A DNA stretch of 64,000 bases from Rhizobacter sp. Root1221 (GTDB lineage: Bacteria > Pseudomonadota > Gammaproteobacteria > Burkholderiales > Burkholderiaceae_C). Positions 39,952 through 48,689 of this stretch are shown here, piece by piece. Under the pieces are notes generated by a model that saw only the letters and a program-made list of their open reading frames with translations, made no database searches and was not told where the DNA came from. A program made the position numbers and the translations under genes. The stretch lies in the NCBI RefSeq assembly GCF_001425785.1, contig NZ_LMDI01000007.1, positions 87,098 through 151,097 of the forward strand, written 5' to 3'. Position 1 is the first letter of the stretch. Each line of letters opens with the position of its first letter.

Positions 39952-41216
39952 CACTCCCACTTGCCACCCCGGCCCAGGCGGTTGAGCGTGGTGTCCAGGC
40001 GCTTGAGGGCGTCAGGCGCCTTGGCCCGGCCCGACAGCACGTCGTGCGCGGCGTTCCAGAACTCGTTGCTGACCTGGTTGTAGCGCGACGCCGTCACCGT
40101 GGCCGGACGGCCCACCGCGCTGGTGAACGTGCCGTACAGCTCACCCATGAACGGGTTGGCGGCCACGATGTCGGGGTCCTTGTACAGGGCGCCGATGGTG
40201 GGGTTGTACGAGGCCTTCAGCGCGCGCTCCTTCTGCACGGCGGCGCTGGTCATGTACAGCACCAGGTCGGCCGCAAGCGCTGCGTTCCTGGAATACTTCG
40301 ACACCGCCAGCAGTTCGCCGCCCAGGGTGGCCGCGTGGCGCCCATCGGGCCCGCCCTTGGGCAACACGGCCACGCCGATCTTGCCCTTGACGGGGCTGTC
40401 GGCCCCCTGCCCCAGCGACCAGGCGTAGGGCCAGTTGCGCATGTAGACGGCGTTGCCGGCCTGGAACACCCCGCGGGCCTCTTCCTCGCCGTAGTTGAGC
40501 ACGGCCTTCGGCGAGATCGTGCCCACCCAGGCGGCAGCGGTCTGCAGCGCCTTCACGGCCGCCGGGTTGTTGATGGTGACCTTGCCGGACGGGTCGACGA
40601 TGGAGCCGCCACCGAAGCTCGCGACCCACTCGAACGCGTCGCAGGTGAGGCCTTCGTACGCGCGGCCCTGCCACACGTAGCCCCACATCTTGTCGTTGCC
40701 CGCCTGGCGCTCGGCCGCCTGGATCCTGGTGGCCGACGCGGTGAGGTCGTCCCACGTGACGGGCACCTTCTGGCCATGTTTCTCGAGCAGGTCCTTGCGG
40801 TAGAACAGCAGGCCGGCGTTCGTGAACCAAGGCATCGCCACGAGTTTGCCGCGCACCGTGTTGTTGGCGATCATGCTCTCGAAGTGGTTCTTCTCGGCGC
40901 CCTTCGCGTACGGTGTCAGGTCCACCAGGTGGTTCGCCAGCAGGCCGGGCCAAACCACGTCGATCTGGAACACGTCGATCTTGTCCGAGCCGGCGCTGAG
41001 CACCTGCTGGTACAGCGCGAGCCGTTCGCTGCCATCGTTGGGCGTGGAGACCACCTCCACCTGGTTGCCGGTCTTGCCAGCCCAGGCCTCCGCCGCGGAC
41101 TTGCACAACGCAAGCTCCTGGCCGAGGCCGCTGCACGAGACCTTCAGGGTGGCCGCCTGCGCGGCGCCGGCGAACAACAGCGCGGCCGCGAGGCCGATCG
41201 AATTCAAGCGTGTCAT
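39951..41216 (-). CDS. periplasmic sugar-binding protein (trehalose/maltose type)
   Basis: 421 aa ABC solute-binding protein, family 1. Signal peptide of 21 residues ending in AAQA; mature 'ATLKVSCSGLGQEL'. Typical sugar-site segments follow, e.g. 'IDVFQIDVVWPGLLA', 'MPWFTNAGLLFYRKDLL'. AAAGGAGA just upstream of the ATG fixes the start at 41216. First gene of the SBP-permease-permease-ATPase-trehalase operon; four of the joints overlap or nearly so. Confidence 0.93.
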   Translation of the reverse strand: MTRLNSIGLAAALLFAGAAQAATLKVSCSGLGQELALCKSAAEAWAGKTGNQVEVVSTPNDGSERLALYQQVLSAGSDKIDVFQIDVVWPGLLANHLVDLTPYAKGAEKNHFESMIANNTVRGKLVAMPWFTNAGLLFYRKDLLEKHGQKVPVTWDDLTASATRIQAAERQAGNDKMWGYVWQGRAYEGLTCDAFEWVASFGGGSIVDPSGKVTINNPAAVKALQTAAAWVGTISPKAVLNYGEEEARGVFQAGNAVYMRNWPYAWSLGQGADSPVKGKIGVAVLPKGGPDGRHAATLGGELLAVSKYSRNAALAADLVLYMTSAAVQKERALKASYNPTIGALYKDPDIVAANPFMGELYGTFTSAVGRPATVTASRYNQVSNEFWNAAHDVLSGRAKAPDALKRLDTTLNRLGRGGKWE

Positions 41217-41263
41217 GGGGTCTCCTTTGGCAGATGTCTTCATTGGCAAACGTCGTGCCGGAC

Positions 41264-41280
41264 GGCGAAAGCTTTTCGCC
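41264..41280. promoter_or_regulatory. inverted repeat upstream of the sugar-transport operon
   Basis: GGCGAAA (41264-41270), GCT, TTTCGCC (41274-41280): a perfect 7-3-7 inverted repeat with an AAAGCTTT core, 48 bp upstream of the binding-protein ATG. Shape and core recall LacI-family sugar operators; no LacI gene is in the window. Confidence 0.45.
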
Positions 41281-41391
41281 TCGCCAAGCACCGGATCCGC
41301 ATCAGACGCCACGCCGGTGAACCGGCGATTTCAAGCATTGCCCGGTCGCGCGCCGCGGATGAAACAAATGAAATGATGGTCCGCCCGGCGC

Positions 41392-43989
41392 TCACGCCCT
41401 CGGGAAATCCCCGACGGCAAACCGTTCGGCCAACCACGGCCGCAGCACATTCTTCCCGAATGGCTTCTGGAGAAAGGGCCAGGGCCATTCGGCCCCTTCC
41501 TCGTCCAGCATTTCGACGGTCAGGCCCGACATCAGCGTCACGTGCAGCCCCGGCCATCGGGCCTGCACCGCCCGGCCGAAGCGAATGCCGTCGAGCCCCG
41601 GCCCCAGCCGGACGTCCGACAGCACCGCGTCGGGAAGCGGCCCCGACTGGAGCCGCACCAGCGCCGCTTCGGCCGACTCGGCCATCACCACATCGGCGCC
41701 GGCAGCACCGAGCAGTTCGCCCACGGTGTGGCGGAAGGCTTCGTCGTCATCCACCAGCAGCACGCTGGGACGGAACGCCGGTTCGCCGCGGCCGGCGGGC
41801 GCAGCCAGTGGCAGCGCCCGCCGCACTTCGGCCGCATCCGCGAGCACGGGAAACCCGAGCGTGACCCGGGTGCCCGCCCCCTCCTCGCTGTCAATGGCGA
41901 TGCGCCCGCCCGACTGCTTCACGAAACCGTAGACGATGGACAGCCCGAGCCCGCTCCCGTCCTTCGGCGTCTTGGTGCTGAAAAACGGCTCGAACACACG
42001 CGGCAGCAGGTGCGCCGGGATGCCGCTGCCCGAGTCACCGACTTCGATCTCCACCCCGTCAGGCACCCTGTGCGTGGTGACCGTGAGGCGCCCGCCATGG
42101 GGCATGGCCGCGGCGCTGTTGATGACGAGGTTCAGCACGGCGTTTTCGAGCTGGCCGCGGTCCACGTGCACCTGCGTCGCGCCACCGCCCAGCGTGAACG
42201 CGGTGGACACCTGCGGCCCCGCGCTGTACTCGATGAGGTCGCTCATCTCTTCCAGCATCTCGTCCACCGGCACCCGTTCGGCCTGCAGCACCTGGCGGCT
42301 CGCGAACGCGAGCAGCCGCCGGGTGAGTGCGGCCGCGCGGCCGGTGGCACGCAACGCACGCTGCAGGCGCACGTCGTGTTCGCCCACCAGGCCGGCCCCC
42401 TCGTCGATCAGCATCAGCGTGCCGAGGATGGTGCCGAGGTGGTTGTTGAAGTCGTGGGCCACACCCCCCGTCAGCTGCCCCAGCAGTTCGAGGCGTTGCG
42501 CGTGCTGGGCCTGCGTCTGGATGGCGCGGCGGGCGGTGACGTCGGTGATGAGGTACACGTGGCCGCCGTCGGGCATCGCGCGGCTGCGCAGGTCATAGAC
42601 CGGCGAGCCCGGCACCTGCAGCTCCACGTGGTCGTACACCGAGAAGTCGATGACCGCGCGGCCGTTCAGCCCACGCACGCCGGTGTGCCCGGGTGCCACC
42701 CAGGTGGTGCCCGCCGGGAAGCCCGCGTGCAGCTCCTGCTGGCTCATGCCGGCATGGATGGTCTCCGGCCCGCCGATCATCGCCGGCAGCTGCGGGTTCC
42801 ACAGCGTGAGGCGGCCGCGTTCGTCGAACACCGCCAGCGCATCGGTCATGCTGCCGTGCACCGCATCGAGCCGTTCGCGCTGCACCTTCAGGTCGAGCAA
42901 GGCGGCCCGGAACACCGCGAACGTGCGGGCCAGTGCACCCAGTTCGTCGCGCCGCGCCACGGCCGGGGTGGCCGGGGTGGTGTCGCCCTGCGCGAGACGC
43001 GACATCGTGCCGGTGACCTTCTCGAGCTGCCCCACGAACCGCCACACGTATCGCGCCGCGCCAGCGGCGATGGCCAGTGACACGAGGGCCAGCAGCAGCA
43101 TGCCCGTTTCACCGAACCGCAGCGCGCTGCGCACGCTTTGGCCCCGGTTCGCGGCCGTCTCGCGCAGCGTGGCCACGTGGCGGGCCACCTCCTCGCTCAG
43201 CTGGTCGGCGTTCGTGCGGGTGGACGCGATGAGGTACGCGGTGCGGTTGTCGAGTTCGGTCAGCTGTCGGCGCAGGGTCAGCAGGCTCTCGGGCCCGGTC
43301 GCGACCTCTTCGAGGCCCGGCCCCGGCAGCCCCACCGCATTGCGGCGGCGCGCGGCCAGCAGCAGGGCCTCCACGTCCGCCTCCAGTTCACCGAGCTGGG
43401 CGTTCGACGTGGTGGTGGCGCCGAGCACCAGGCTCGACCACAGCGCGAGGATGGCCGGGTCCGTGGCCACCGCCCCGGTGGACGCGGCCCGCAGGTGGGC
43501 CCCCACCTGGTCCAGCTCGGACACCCGCCGCTGCATCGCCGCCTGCAGCGCCTGCCGCTGCTGCGTCAGCGCCACGAGCAGCGGCAGTTCCTGCCCCACC
43601 CCTTCGACAAGGCGGCCCACGGCGGCCTGCACGTCGCCGGCCGGGCGAAGCCCCGAGGACAGGCGCCGCACCTCGCCCAGCAACGTGTCGACCACGCCGG
43701 TGCGCAGCCGCAGCGTCTCGGGCGTGCGGGCGTCCGCCAGGTGGGGTGCGATGGCCGCGAGCTGCGCGGTGCGCTCCGCCAGTTCCAGCGCGTGGGCGAT
43801 GCCGGGCAGCACGTCTTCCTCGACACCGGCCAGCGCACGCTGCGTGCTGCGCATCCCGTACCAGCCCACCACGCTCAGCGACAGCGCCGCGAGGAACAGC
43901 AGCAGGAACGCCGCGATCAGCCGCGTGCGCACGCGGTGCGGCGACCAGGGCACGAGCCACCGCATTGCCCGCGCGGACAAGCCGGTCAT
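41392..43989 (-). CDS. hybrid sensor histidine kinase
   Basis: 865 aa. TM1 about 23-44, a mostly helical periplasmic domain to about 294, TM2 295-318, HAMP about 318-370, PAS 380-490, HisKA with H512 ('GGVAHDFNN'), ATPase about 605-715 ('GSGLGLSIVYGFVK'), and a C-terminal receiver with D792. No Hpt domain, so the receiver may modulate the kinase instead of relaying. Starts 1 bp after the regulator stop, so the two are cotranscribed. Sits between a LamB porin and a sugar ABC operon. Confidence 0.88.
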   Translation of the reverse strand: MTGLSARAMRWLVPWSPHRVRTRLIAAFLLLFLAALSLSVVGWYGMRSTQRALAGVEEDVLPGIAHALELAERTAQLAAIAPHLADARTPETLRLRTGVVDTLLGEVRRLSSGLRPAGDVQAAVGRLVEGVGQELPLLVALTQQRQALQAAMQRRVSELDQVGAHLRAASTGAVATDPAILALWSSLVLGATTTSNAQLGELEADVEALLLAARRRNAVGLPGPGLEEVATGPESLLTLRRQLTELDNRTAYLIASTRTNADQLSEEVARHVATLRETAANRGQSVRSALRFGETGMLLLALVSLAIAAGAARYVWRFVGQLEKVTGTMSRLAQGDTTPATPAVARRDELGALARTFAVFRAALLDLKVQRERLDAVHGSMTDALAVFDERGRLTLWNPQLPAMIGGPETIHAGMSQQELHAGFPAGTTWVAPGHTGVRGLNGRAVIDFSVYDHVELQVPGSPVYDLRSRAMPDGGHVYLITDVTARRAIQTQAQHAQRLELLGQLTGGVAHDFNNHLGTILGTLMLIDEGAGLVGEHDVRLQRALRATGRAAALTRRLLAFASRQVLQAERVPVDEMLEEMSDLIEYSAGPQVSTAFTLGGGATQVHVDRGQLENAVLNLVINSAAAMPHGGRLTVTTHRVPDGVEIEVGDSGSGIPAHLLPRVFEPFFSTKTPKDGSGLGLSIVYGFVKQSGGRIAIDSEEGAGTRVTLGFPVLADAAEVRRALPLAAPAGRGEPAFRPSVLLVDDDEAFRHTVGELLGAAGADVVMAESAEAALVRLQSGPLPDAVLSDVRLGPGLDGIRFGRAVQARWPGLHVTLMSGLTVEMLDEEGAEWPWPFLQKPFGKNVLRPWLAERFAVGDFPRA

Positions 43990-43990
43990 G

Positions 43991-44749
43991 TCAGCCCGGC
44001 GTGACCTTGGCGGCGAAGACGTAACCCAGCCCGCGCTCGGTGCAGATGTACTGCGGGTGTTTCGGGTTCGGTTCGATCTTGCGGCGCAGACGAAGGATCA
44101 GCACGTCGATCGTGCGGTCGAACACCTCGGCCTCGAGGCTGCGGGTCTGTTCGATCAGCTGGTCGCGCGTCCACACGCGATGAGGTTGTTTCATCAGCGC
44201 CTCGAGCAGGCGAAACTCGCCCTGGGTCAACTCGCACGGGATGCCCCGTTGGTCCACCAGCTCACGCGCGCCAAGCCGCAACTCCCACGTGCCGAAACGC
44301 AGCACCGGGCCGGCCGCGGGGGGTGGTGGCGGAGGCGGCGGGGAGGACGGCTCGGCCGCGGCCGACTCCACCAGCACCCGTGTGCGCCGCAGCACCGCCC
44401 GCACGCGGGCCAGCAGCTCGCGCGGGATGAACGGCTTGGTGATGAAATCGTCGGCCGCCAGTTCGAGCAACAGGATGCGGTCGAGGTCGTCGCTGGCGCC
44501 GCTCACCATCACGATGGGCAACGACGACGTGCGCCGGAGTTCCCGGGCGATGGACATGCCATCCTCGGACTGCAGGCGCAGGTCGAGCAGCACCAGGTCG
44601 CACGGCCCGCGGGCCAGCGCGTCGCGCATGCGGGCCCCGTTGGGCACGCCCTCGGCGTCGAAACCGCCACCGCGGAGCAGCTCGCACATCGTGGAGAGCT
44701 GGTCCGGGTCATCGTCCACGACGAGGATGTGTTGCCGAAGGGGGTCCAT
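43991..44749 (-). CDS. OmpR/TorR-type response regulator
   Basis: 252 aa. Receiver 1-120 with D56 and K105; winged-helix DNA-binding domain about 150-250 ('LTQGEFRLLEALM', 'RTIDVLILRLRRKIE'). The linker has eight consecutive Pro, which would normally need elongation factor P. Start at 44749 (MDPLRQHILVVDDD). Partner of the hybrid kinase that follows by 1 bp; likely targets are the flanking porin and transport genes. Confidence 0.92.
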   Translation of the reverse strand: MDPLRQHILVVDDDPDQLSTMCELLRGGGFDAEGVPNGARMRDALARGPCDLVLLDLRLQSEDGMSIARELRRTSSLPIVMVSGASDDLDRILLLELAADDFITKPFIPRELLARVRAVLRRTRVLVESAAAEPSSPPPPPPPPAAGPVLRFGTWELRLGARELVDQRGIPCELTQGEFRLLEALMKQPHRVWTRDQLIEQTRSLEAEVFDRTIDVLILRLRRKIEPNPKHPQYICTERGLGYVFAAKVTPG

Positions 44750-44861
44750 GGCGGGAGTCGGGAAAGGAGGCCAACAAGGTTGGAAACGGTGCCAGTTTAG
44801 GCGCGGCGGATGGCCCGGCCGCGCCACCGCCGGCCTCGTGTTTACCCTTGACGCACCGGGC

Positions 44862-46124
44862 TCACCACCACACCTCCACCTGGGCACCGTAGCTCGTGCC
44901 CTTCGTCGCGTTGTCGCCGATGCCGGTCACGCCGCCGGTGCCGGCGGCCGCGTTGGCCGCGTCGTTCCACTTGGCCGTGGTGACATACAGCCGCAACTCG
45001 GGCCGGTTCCAGAAGCCGGGACCGGTGCTCAGCGTGGGCGCCAGCGTGAACTTCGCGAGCTTCTGCGTGGCACCGCCATCGGCCTTGCGCTGCGAGTACC
45101 CTGCCTCGCTCACCAGCTTGAAGTGGCGTGTCAGCGCATACGACACGCGGCCACCCACCGTCCCCGAGTCCACCTTCACACCAGCCTCGTCCCGGTCGGT
45201 CTGGAACATCACCTGCGCCTGGCCACCGAACCCGCCCTGCTGCCACACGATGCTGTCGATCAGGCGCGTGCTGCGCACGCCGGACGTGGCGGTGGGCGTG
45301 CCGAAGTTCCCGTTGAGCCCCGCGGAACCGCGGGCGTGCTGCAGCCACACCTGGTTCGTCAGGTCGGTGCCGAACAGCCTGGCCTGCTCGTGCACGGCCG
45401 AAAAGCCGAGCCCGTTGCGCCCACCCGCACCGTCGTCACCGTCGCTTCGCACGAATGTTCCCAGCAGCCGCAGGGTGCCACCCGGATTCACCGGCAGGTC
45501 GGCATAGTCCACGTTGAACCGTGTGCCGTGGCGGGTACCGGGCCGCACCGGCGGGGTCAGCGGGTCGTTGTCGTCGTCCACCAGCACGGGGTTGGCCAGG
45601 TCGCCGCCGTCGTTTCGGAACCAGCCCAGCGCGAGGTGGCCCGGGCCCACCCGGATGTCCGACGCGCCCGCGCCCACGCCGCTCAGGTCGATGTAGTGGG
45701 TGTCCACGATGTGCACGTCGGCACGGCGGTAGAACCGCTTGCCGGCCCAGAACTTCACGTCGGGCGCCACGTCGAACCCCTTGCCCTCGACGAACATCTG
45801 CTGCATCTCGAGCTTCGAGCTGCCCGAGTCGGTGCCGCCGTTGTAGAGCTTGGGCATCACGTTGATCGCGTAGTCGACCGTGTCGGCCTTCATCTTCGTC
45901 GAGAACAGGAACTCGCCGTAGAAGTCGCACTCGTTGCCGAGGCGGTACTTGAGGCCAGCCCCACTGAGGCCGTAGCAGGCGCGGGAGGCGTCCTTCTTGG
46001 TGGCACCGGGGCCGGCCCGGAAGTAGCCGCCCGACTCCAGGGTCTGGCGCTGGGCAAACGCCCAGAGGGGCACGAGCAGGGTGGCGGCCGCGGTGGCCAG
46101 CCGCAATGGGCTGTTGGACATCAT
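44862..46124 (-). CDS. LamB-type carbohydrate porin (maltoporin family)
   Basis: 420 aa outer-membrane barrel. Signal peptide ending 'PLWAFA' (about residue 24); mature start 'QRQTLESGGYFRAGPG', the LamB N-terminal motif 'GYFRAG'. Conserved 'RLGNECDFYGEF', 'WAGKRFYRRADVHIVD', and C-terminal 'GAQVEVWW' with aromatic end. GGAG precedes ATG 46124. Same strand as the two-component and sugar-import genes, 112 bp before the regulator; it would pass oligosaccharides or trehalose into the periplasm. Confidence 0.92.
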   Translation of the reverse strand: MMSNSPLRLATAAATLLVPLWAFAQRQTLESGGYFRAGPGATKKDASRACYGLSGAGLKYRLGNECDFYGEFLFSTKMKADTVDYAINVMPKLYNGGTDSGSSKLEMQQMFVEGKGFDVAPDVKFWAGKRFYRRADVHIVDTHYIDLSGVGAGASDIRVGPGHLALGWFRNDGGDLANPVLVDDDNDPLTPPVRPGTRHGTRFNVDYADLPVNPGGTLRLLGTFVRSDGDDGAGGRNGLGFSAVHEQARLFGTDLTNQVWLQHARGSAGLNGNFGTPTATSGVRSTRLIDSIVWQQGGFGGQAQVMFQTDRDEAGVKVDSGTVGGRVSYALTRHFKLVSEAGYSQRKADGGATQKLAKFTLAPTLSTGPGFWNRPELRLYVTTAKWNDAANAAAGTGGVTGIGDNATKGTSYGAQVEVWW

Positions 46125-46210
46125 CTCATCTCCGTCGCTGTGAAATGCCGGCCCGGCGGGGCGCCAGGCCTGGAGGCGGCGCCACTCTAGGGCGGGGTCC
46201 CCGCAACGAG

Positions 46211-46259
46211 ATTTCAACGATGACGGCGTGCCCGCGGGCCACATTTCAAATGTGACGGC
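46211..46259. promoter_or_regulatory. direct repeat and palindrome between lamB-type gene and patatin gene
   Basis: A 17-bp element starting ATTTCAA and ending TGACGGC occurs at 46211-46227 and 46243-46259 (14 of 17 identical), 32 bp apart, about three helical turns. The second copy lies in a perfect palindrome CACATTT-C-AAATGTG (46240-46254). Direct repeats at helical spacing suit OmpR-type regulators such as the one encoded nearby. Confidence 0.5.
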
Positions 46260-46301
46260 CGGGTCGCCCCGCCGTGCCGGCTCCGGGCGCGGGACTTGCG
46301 G

Positions 46302-46313
46302 CATAGTCCCACC
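46302..46313 (+). promoter_or_regulatory. possible -10 element of the patatin gene, leaderless arrangement
   Basis: CATAGT (46302-46307) ends 6 nt before the ATG at 46314; there is no Shine-Dalgarno sequence between them. Confidence 0.3.
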
Positions 46314-47789
46314 ATGACCCCGATTCCGACCGCCTCACGCCGGCTGCTGACCGCCCTCGTCCCGCTGCTGCTGGCGGCCTGCACCGGGATGGCCCCGGTC
46401 AACCCGCCCATCGACCGCGCGGACCCCGACACCGGCTACCGCACCACGCGGCTCTTGAAACCGGTCACCCAGCGCCGCAACGACCCGCACACCCTCGTGC
46501 TGCTCGCCTTCTCGGGCGGTGGCACCCGGGCCGCGGCGCTGTCGTACGGCGTGCTGGAGGAACTGCGGCGGATGCAGATCACCACGAACGGCGTCACCCA
46601 CCCCGCCATCGAGGAGGTGGACCTGATCACCGGGGTGTCGGGCGGCAGCTTCACGGCCCTGTCGTACGCGCTGCTCGGCGACCGCCTGTTCACCGAGTTC
46701 GAGCCGCGTTTCCTCAAGCGCGATGTGCAGGGCGACCTGCTTCGCCGCGCGCTGAGCCCGCGCTCATGGGGCAAGCTGGCCAGCGCGGACTACGGCCGGT
46801 CCGAACTGGCGGCCGACTACTACGACGAGATCCTGTTCCAGGGCGCCACCTTCGACGACCTGATGCGCCAGGACACCCCCATCGCCGTGGTCACCGGCAC
46901 CGACCTGTCCACCGGCGCCCGTTTCGAGTTCACGCAGGACCACTTCGACCTGATGTGCTCCGACCTCGGCAAGGTGCGGCTGGCCCGCGCCGCGGCCACG
47001 TCGTCCGCGGTGCCGGTGGTGCTGACCCCCGTGACCTACCGCAACTACGGCGGCCGCTGCAACGCCCAGTACCCCGCGTGGGTGCAGGACGTGGCCCGCA
47101 CCGACAACCCCGAGCGCCCCGCCGGCCGCGCGCTCCTGCGTTACCGCGACATCCTCGCGCTCGAGAACAGCGAGCGTCGTCCGTACATCCACGTCGTCGA
47201 TGGCGGCGTCTCCGACAACCTGGGCCTGCGCGGCATGCTGGAGGCGTTCGAGGAACTGGAGGCGAGCCCGAAGTTCCAGGAGTCCGTGAACATCCAGTCG
47301 CTGCAGCACATCATCGTGCTCGCGGTGAACTCGCGGTCCGCGCCCAGCACCAACTGGGACCGCAGCCCCTCGCCGCCGGGCCTCGTGGCCGAACTGCTGC
47401 AATCGTCGAGCGTGCCGATCGACCACTTTTCGTACGAATCGGTGGAGCTGCTGAAGGACATCGCCGAACGCTGGGCCAACCGGCGCAAGCTGCTGGTGGC
47501 CGAGGCCCGGCTGGCGGGGTTGTCCCAGGCGGCGGCGGAAGACTCGGTGCACCGGCTCACGTTCGACACCATCGACATCAGCTTCGACGCCATCGCCGAC
47601 GAGGCCGAACGCGACTACTTCATGAACCTGCCCACGAGCTTCAGCCTGCCCGAAGACGCCGTGGACCGCCTGCGCGACCTGGGTGGCCGCCTGTTGCGGG
47701 AATCGAAGAAGTTGCGGGAAATGCTGCGCCAACTCGACGCAGACAACGCTGCCAAAGCGGCGACCAACGCGGCAGACGAGCGCCGTTGA
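46314..47789 (+). CDS. patatin-like phospholipase, lipoprotein
   Basis: 491 aa. Signal peptide with lipobox L-A-A-C (Cys23). Patatin domain: oxyanion 'SGGGTRAAAL' (67-76), nucleophile S109 in 'GVSGGSF', catalytic D296 in 'VVDGG'. All catalytic parts are present, so it should hydrolyse acyl lipids, from a membrane-anchored position. C-terminal about 60 residues are charged and helical. The next gene starts 6 bp after the stop. Confidence 0.88.
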   Translation: MTPIPTASRRLLTALVPLLLAACTGMAPVNPPIDRADPDTGYRTTRLLKPVTQRRNDPHTLVLLAFSGGGTRAAALSYGVLEELRRMQITTNGVTHPAIEEVDLITGVSGGSFTALSYALLGDRLFTEFEPRFLKRDVQGDLLRRALSPRSWGKLASADYGRSELAADYYDEILFQGATFDDLMRQDTPIAVVTGTDLSTGARFEFTQDHFDLMCSDLGKVRLARAAATSSAVPVVLTPVTYRNYGGRCNAQYPAWVQDVARTDNPERPAGRALLRYRDILALENSERRPYIHVVDGGVSDNLGLRGMLEAFEELEASPKFQESVNIQSLQHIIVLAVNSRSAPSTNWDRSPSPPGLVAELLQSSSVPIDHFSYESVELLKDIAERWANRRKLLVAEARLAGLSQAAAEDSVHRLTFDTIDISFDAIADEAERDYFMNLPTSFSLPEDAVDRLRDLGGRLLRESKKLREMLRQLDADNAAKAATNAADERR

Positions 47790-47795
47790 CCCCCC

Positions 47796-48686
47796 ATGGC
47801 CACGTACCGGGTACCGAGCGCGCTGAGCACACCCCCTGCGGCCCTCTCGGCCCGCACGGGCTCATGCACCTTCGTGCAGGCGGCGGTGGCGGCGTGCCTC
47901 GCGCAGATCCTCCCCAACGCGGCTGACCTGGCCCGCGGCAGCACCGGCCCCGAACACGTGCACCAGCTGCGCGTGGGCCTGCGGCGGCTGCGCACGGTGC
48001 TTCGGGAGATGGTCGAACTGAACGCGGACCTCGACCCCGGATGGGAGGCACCGCTCGCCGACGTGTTCCGCGCACTCGGCGCGCAACGCGACCGTGACGT
48101 GCTGGCCGGGCCCACCGCTGCGGCGCTGGCCGCGGCCGGGTCGCCATTCACGCCGCAGCCACCGCGGCAGCCCGCCGGCCCCTCACCGGGCGAACTCGTT
48201 CATTCGGAAGCGTTCCAGCGCACCCTGCTCGCGCTGATCGCGTTCACCACCCACCCGGCGCCCACCCCGGCGTTCGACGGTTCCCCCGTCACCGCCCTGC
48301 GTGACCGGCTCGACCGGTTGCACCGGCGCCTGGTCAAGGACACGAAACGTTTCGCCACGATGTCCACCGCGCAGCAGCACCGCATGCGCAAGCGCCTGAA
48401 GCGCTTTCGCTACCTCGCCGAATTCGCAGCGCCCCTGTTCCGGCCGAAGCGCGCGAAGCGGTACCTGGCCGCGCTCAAGCCCGCGCAGGACTGCCTCGGG
48501 GCGCGGAACGACGAGGCCACGGCGCTAGCGTTGCTGCGCGACCTCGCGCAGGCGGAGCCCCGCGCCTGGTTCGCGGTAGGTTGGCTCACGGCACGACAGG
48601 CCGCATCGGTACCTGCCGCGAAACAGGTGCTGAAACAGGCAGCGAAGGCACGGCCGTTCTGGCGAGGCAAGCCGGCACCGAGGTGA
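47796..48686 (+). CDS. CHAD-domain protein
   Basis: 296 aa, helical and rich in conserved His/Arg/Lys: 'HVHQLRVGLRRLRTVLRE' (about 51) and 'RMRKRLKRFRYLAEF' (about 195). CHAD domains bind polyphosphate; many occur near polyphosphate or storage genes, none of which are here. It starts 6 bp after the patatin gene without its own ribosome site, so it is likely translated by coupling. Convergent with the Lrp gene, 3 bp apart. Confidence 0.85.
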   Translation: MATYRVPSALSTPPAALSARTGSCTFVQAAVAACLAQILPNAADLARGSTGPEHVHQLRVGLRRLRTVLREMVELNADLDPGWEAPLADVFRALGAQRDRDVLAGPTAAALAAAGSPFTPQPPRQPAGPSPGELVHSEAFQRTLLALIAFTTHPAPTPAFDGSPVTALRDRLDRLHRRLVKDTKRFATMSTAQQHRMRKRLKRFRYLAEFAAPLFRPKRAKRYLAALKPAQDCLGARNDEATALALLRDLAQAEPRAWFAVGWLTARQAASVPAAKQVLKQAAKARPFWRGKPAPR

Positions 48687-48689
48687 CGC

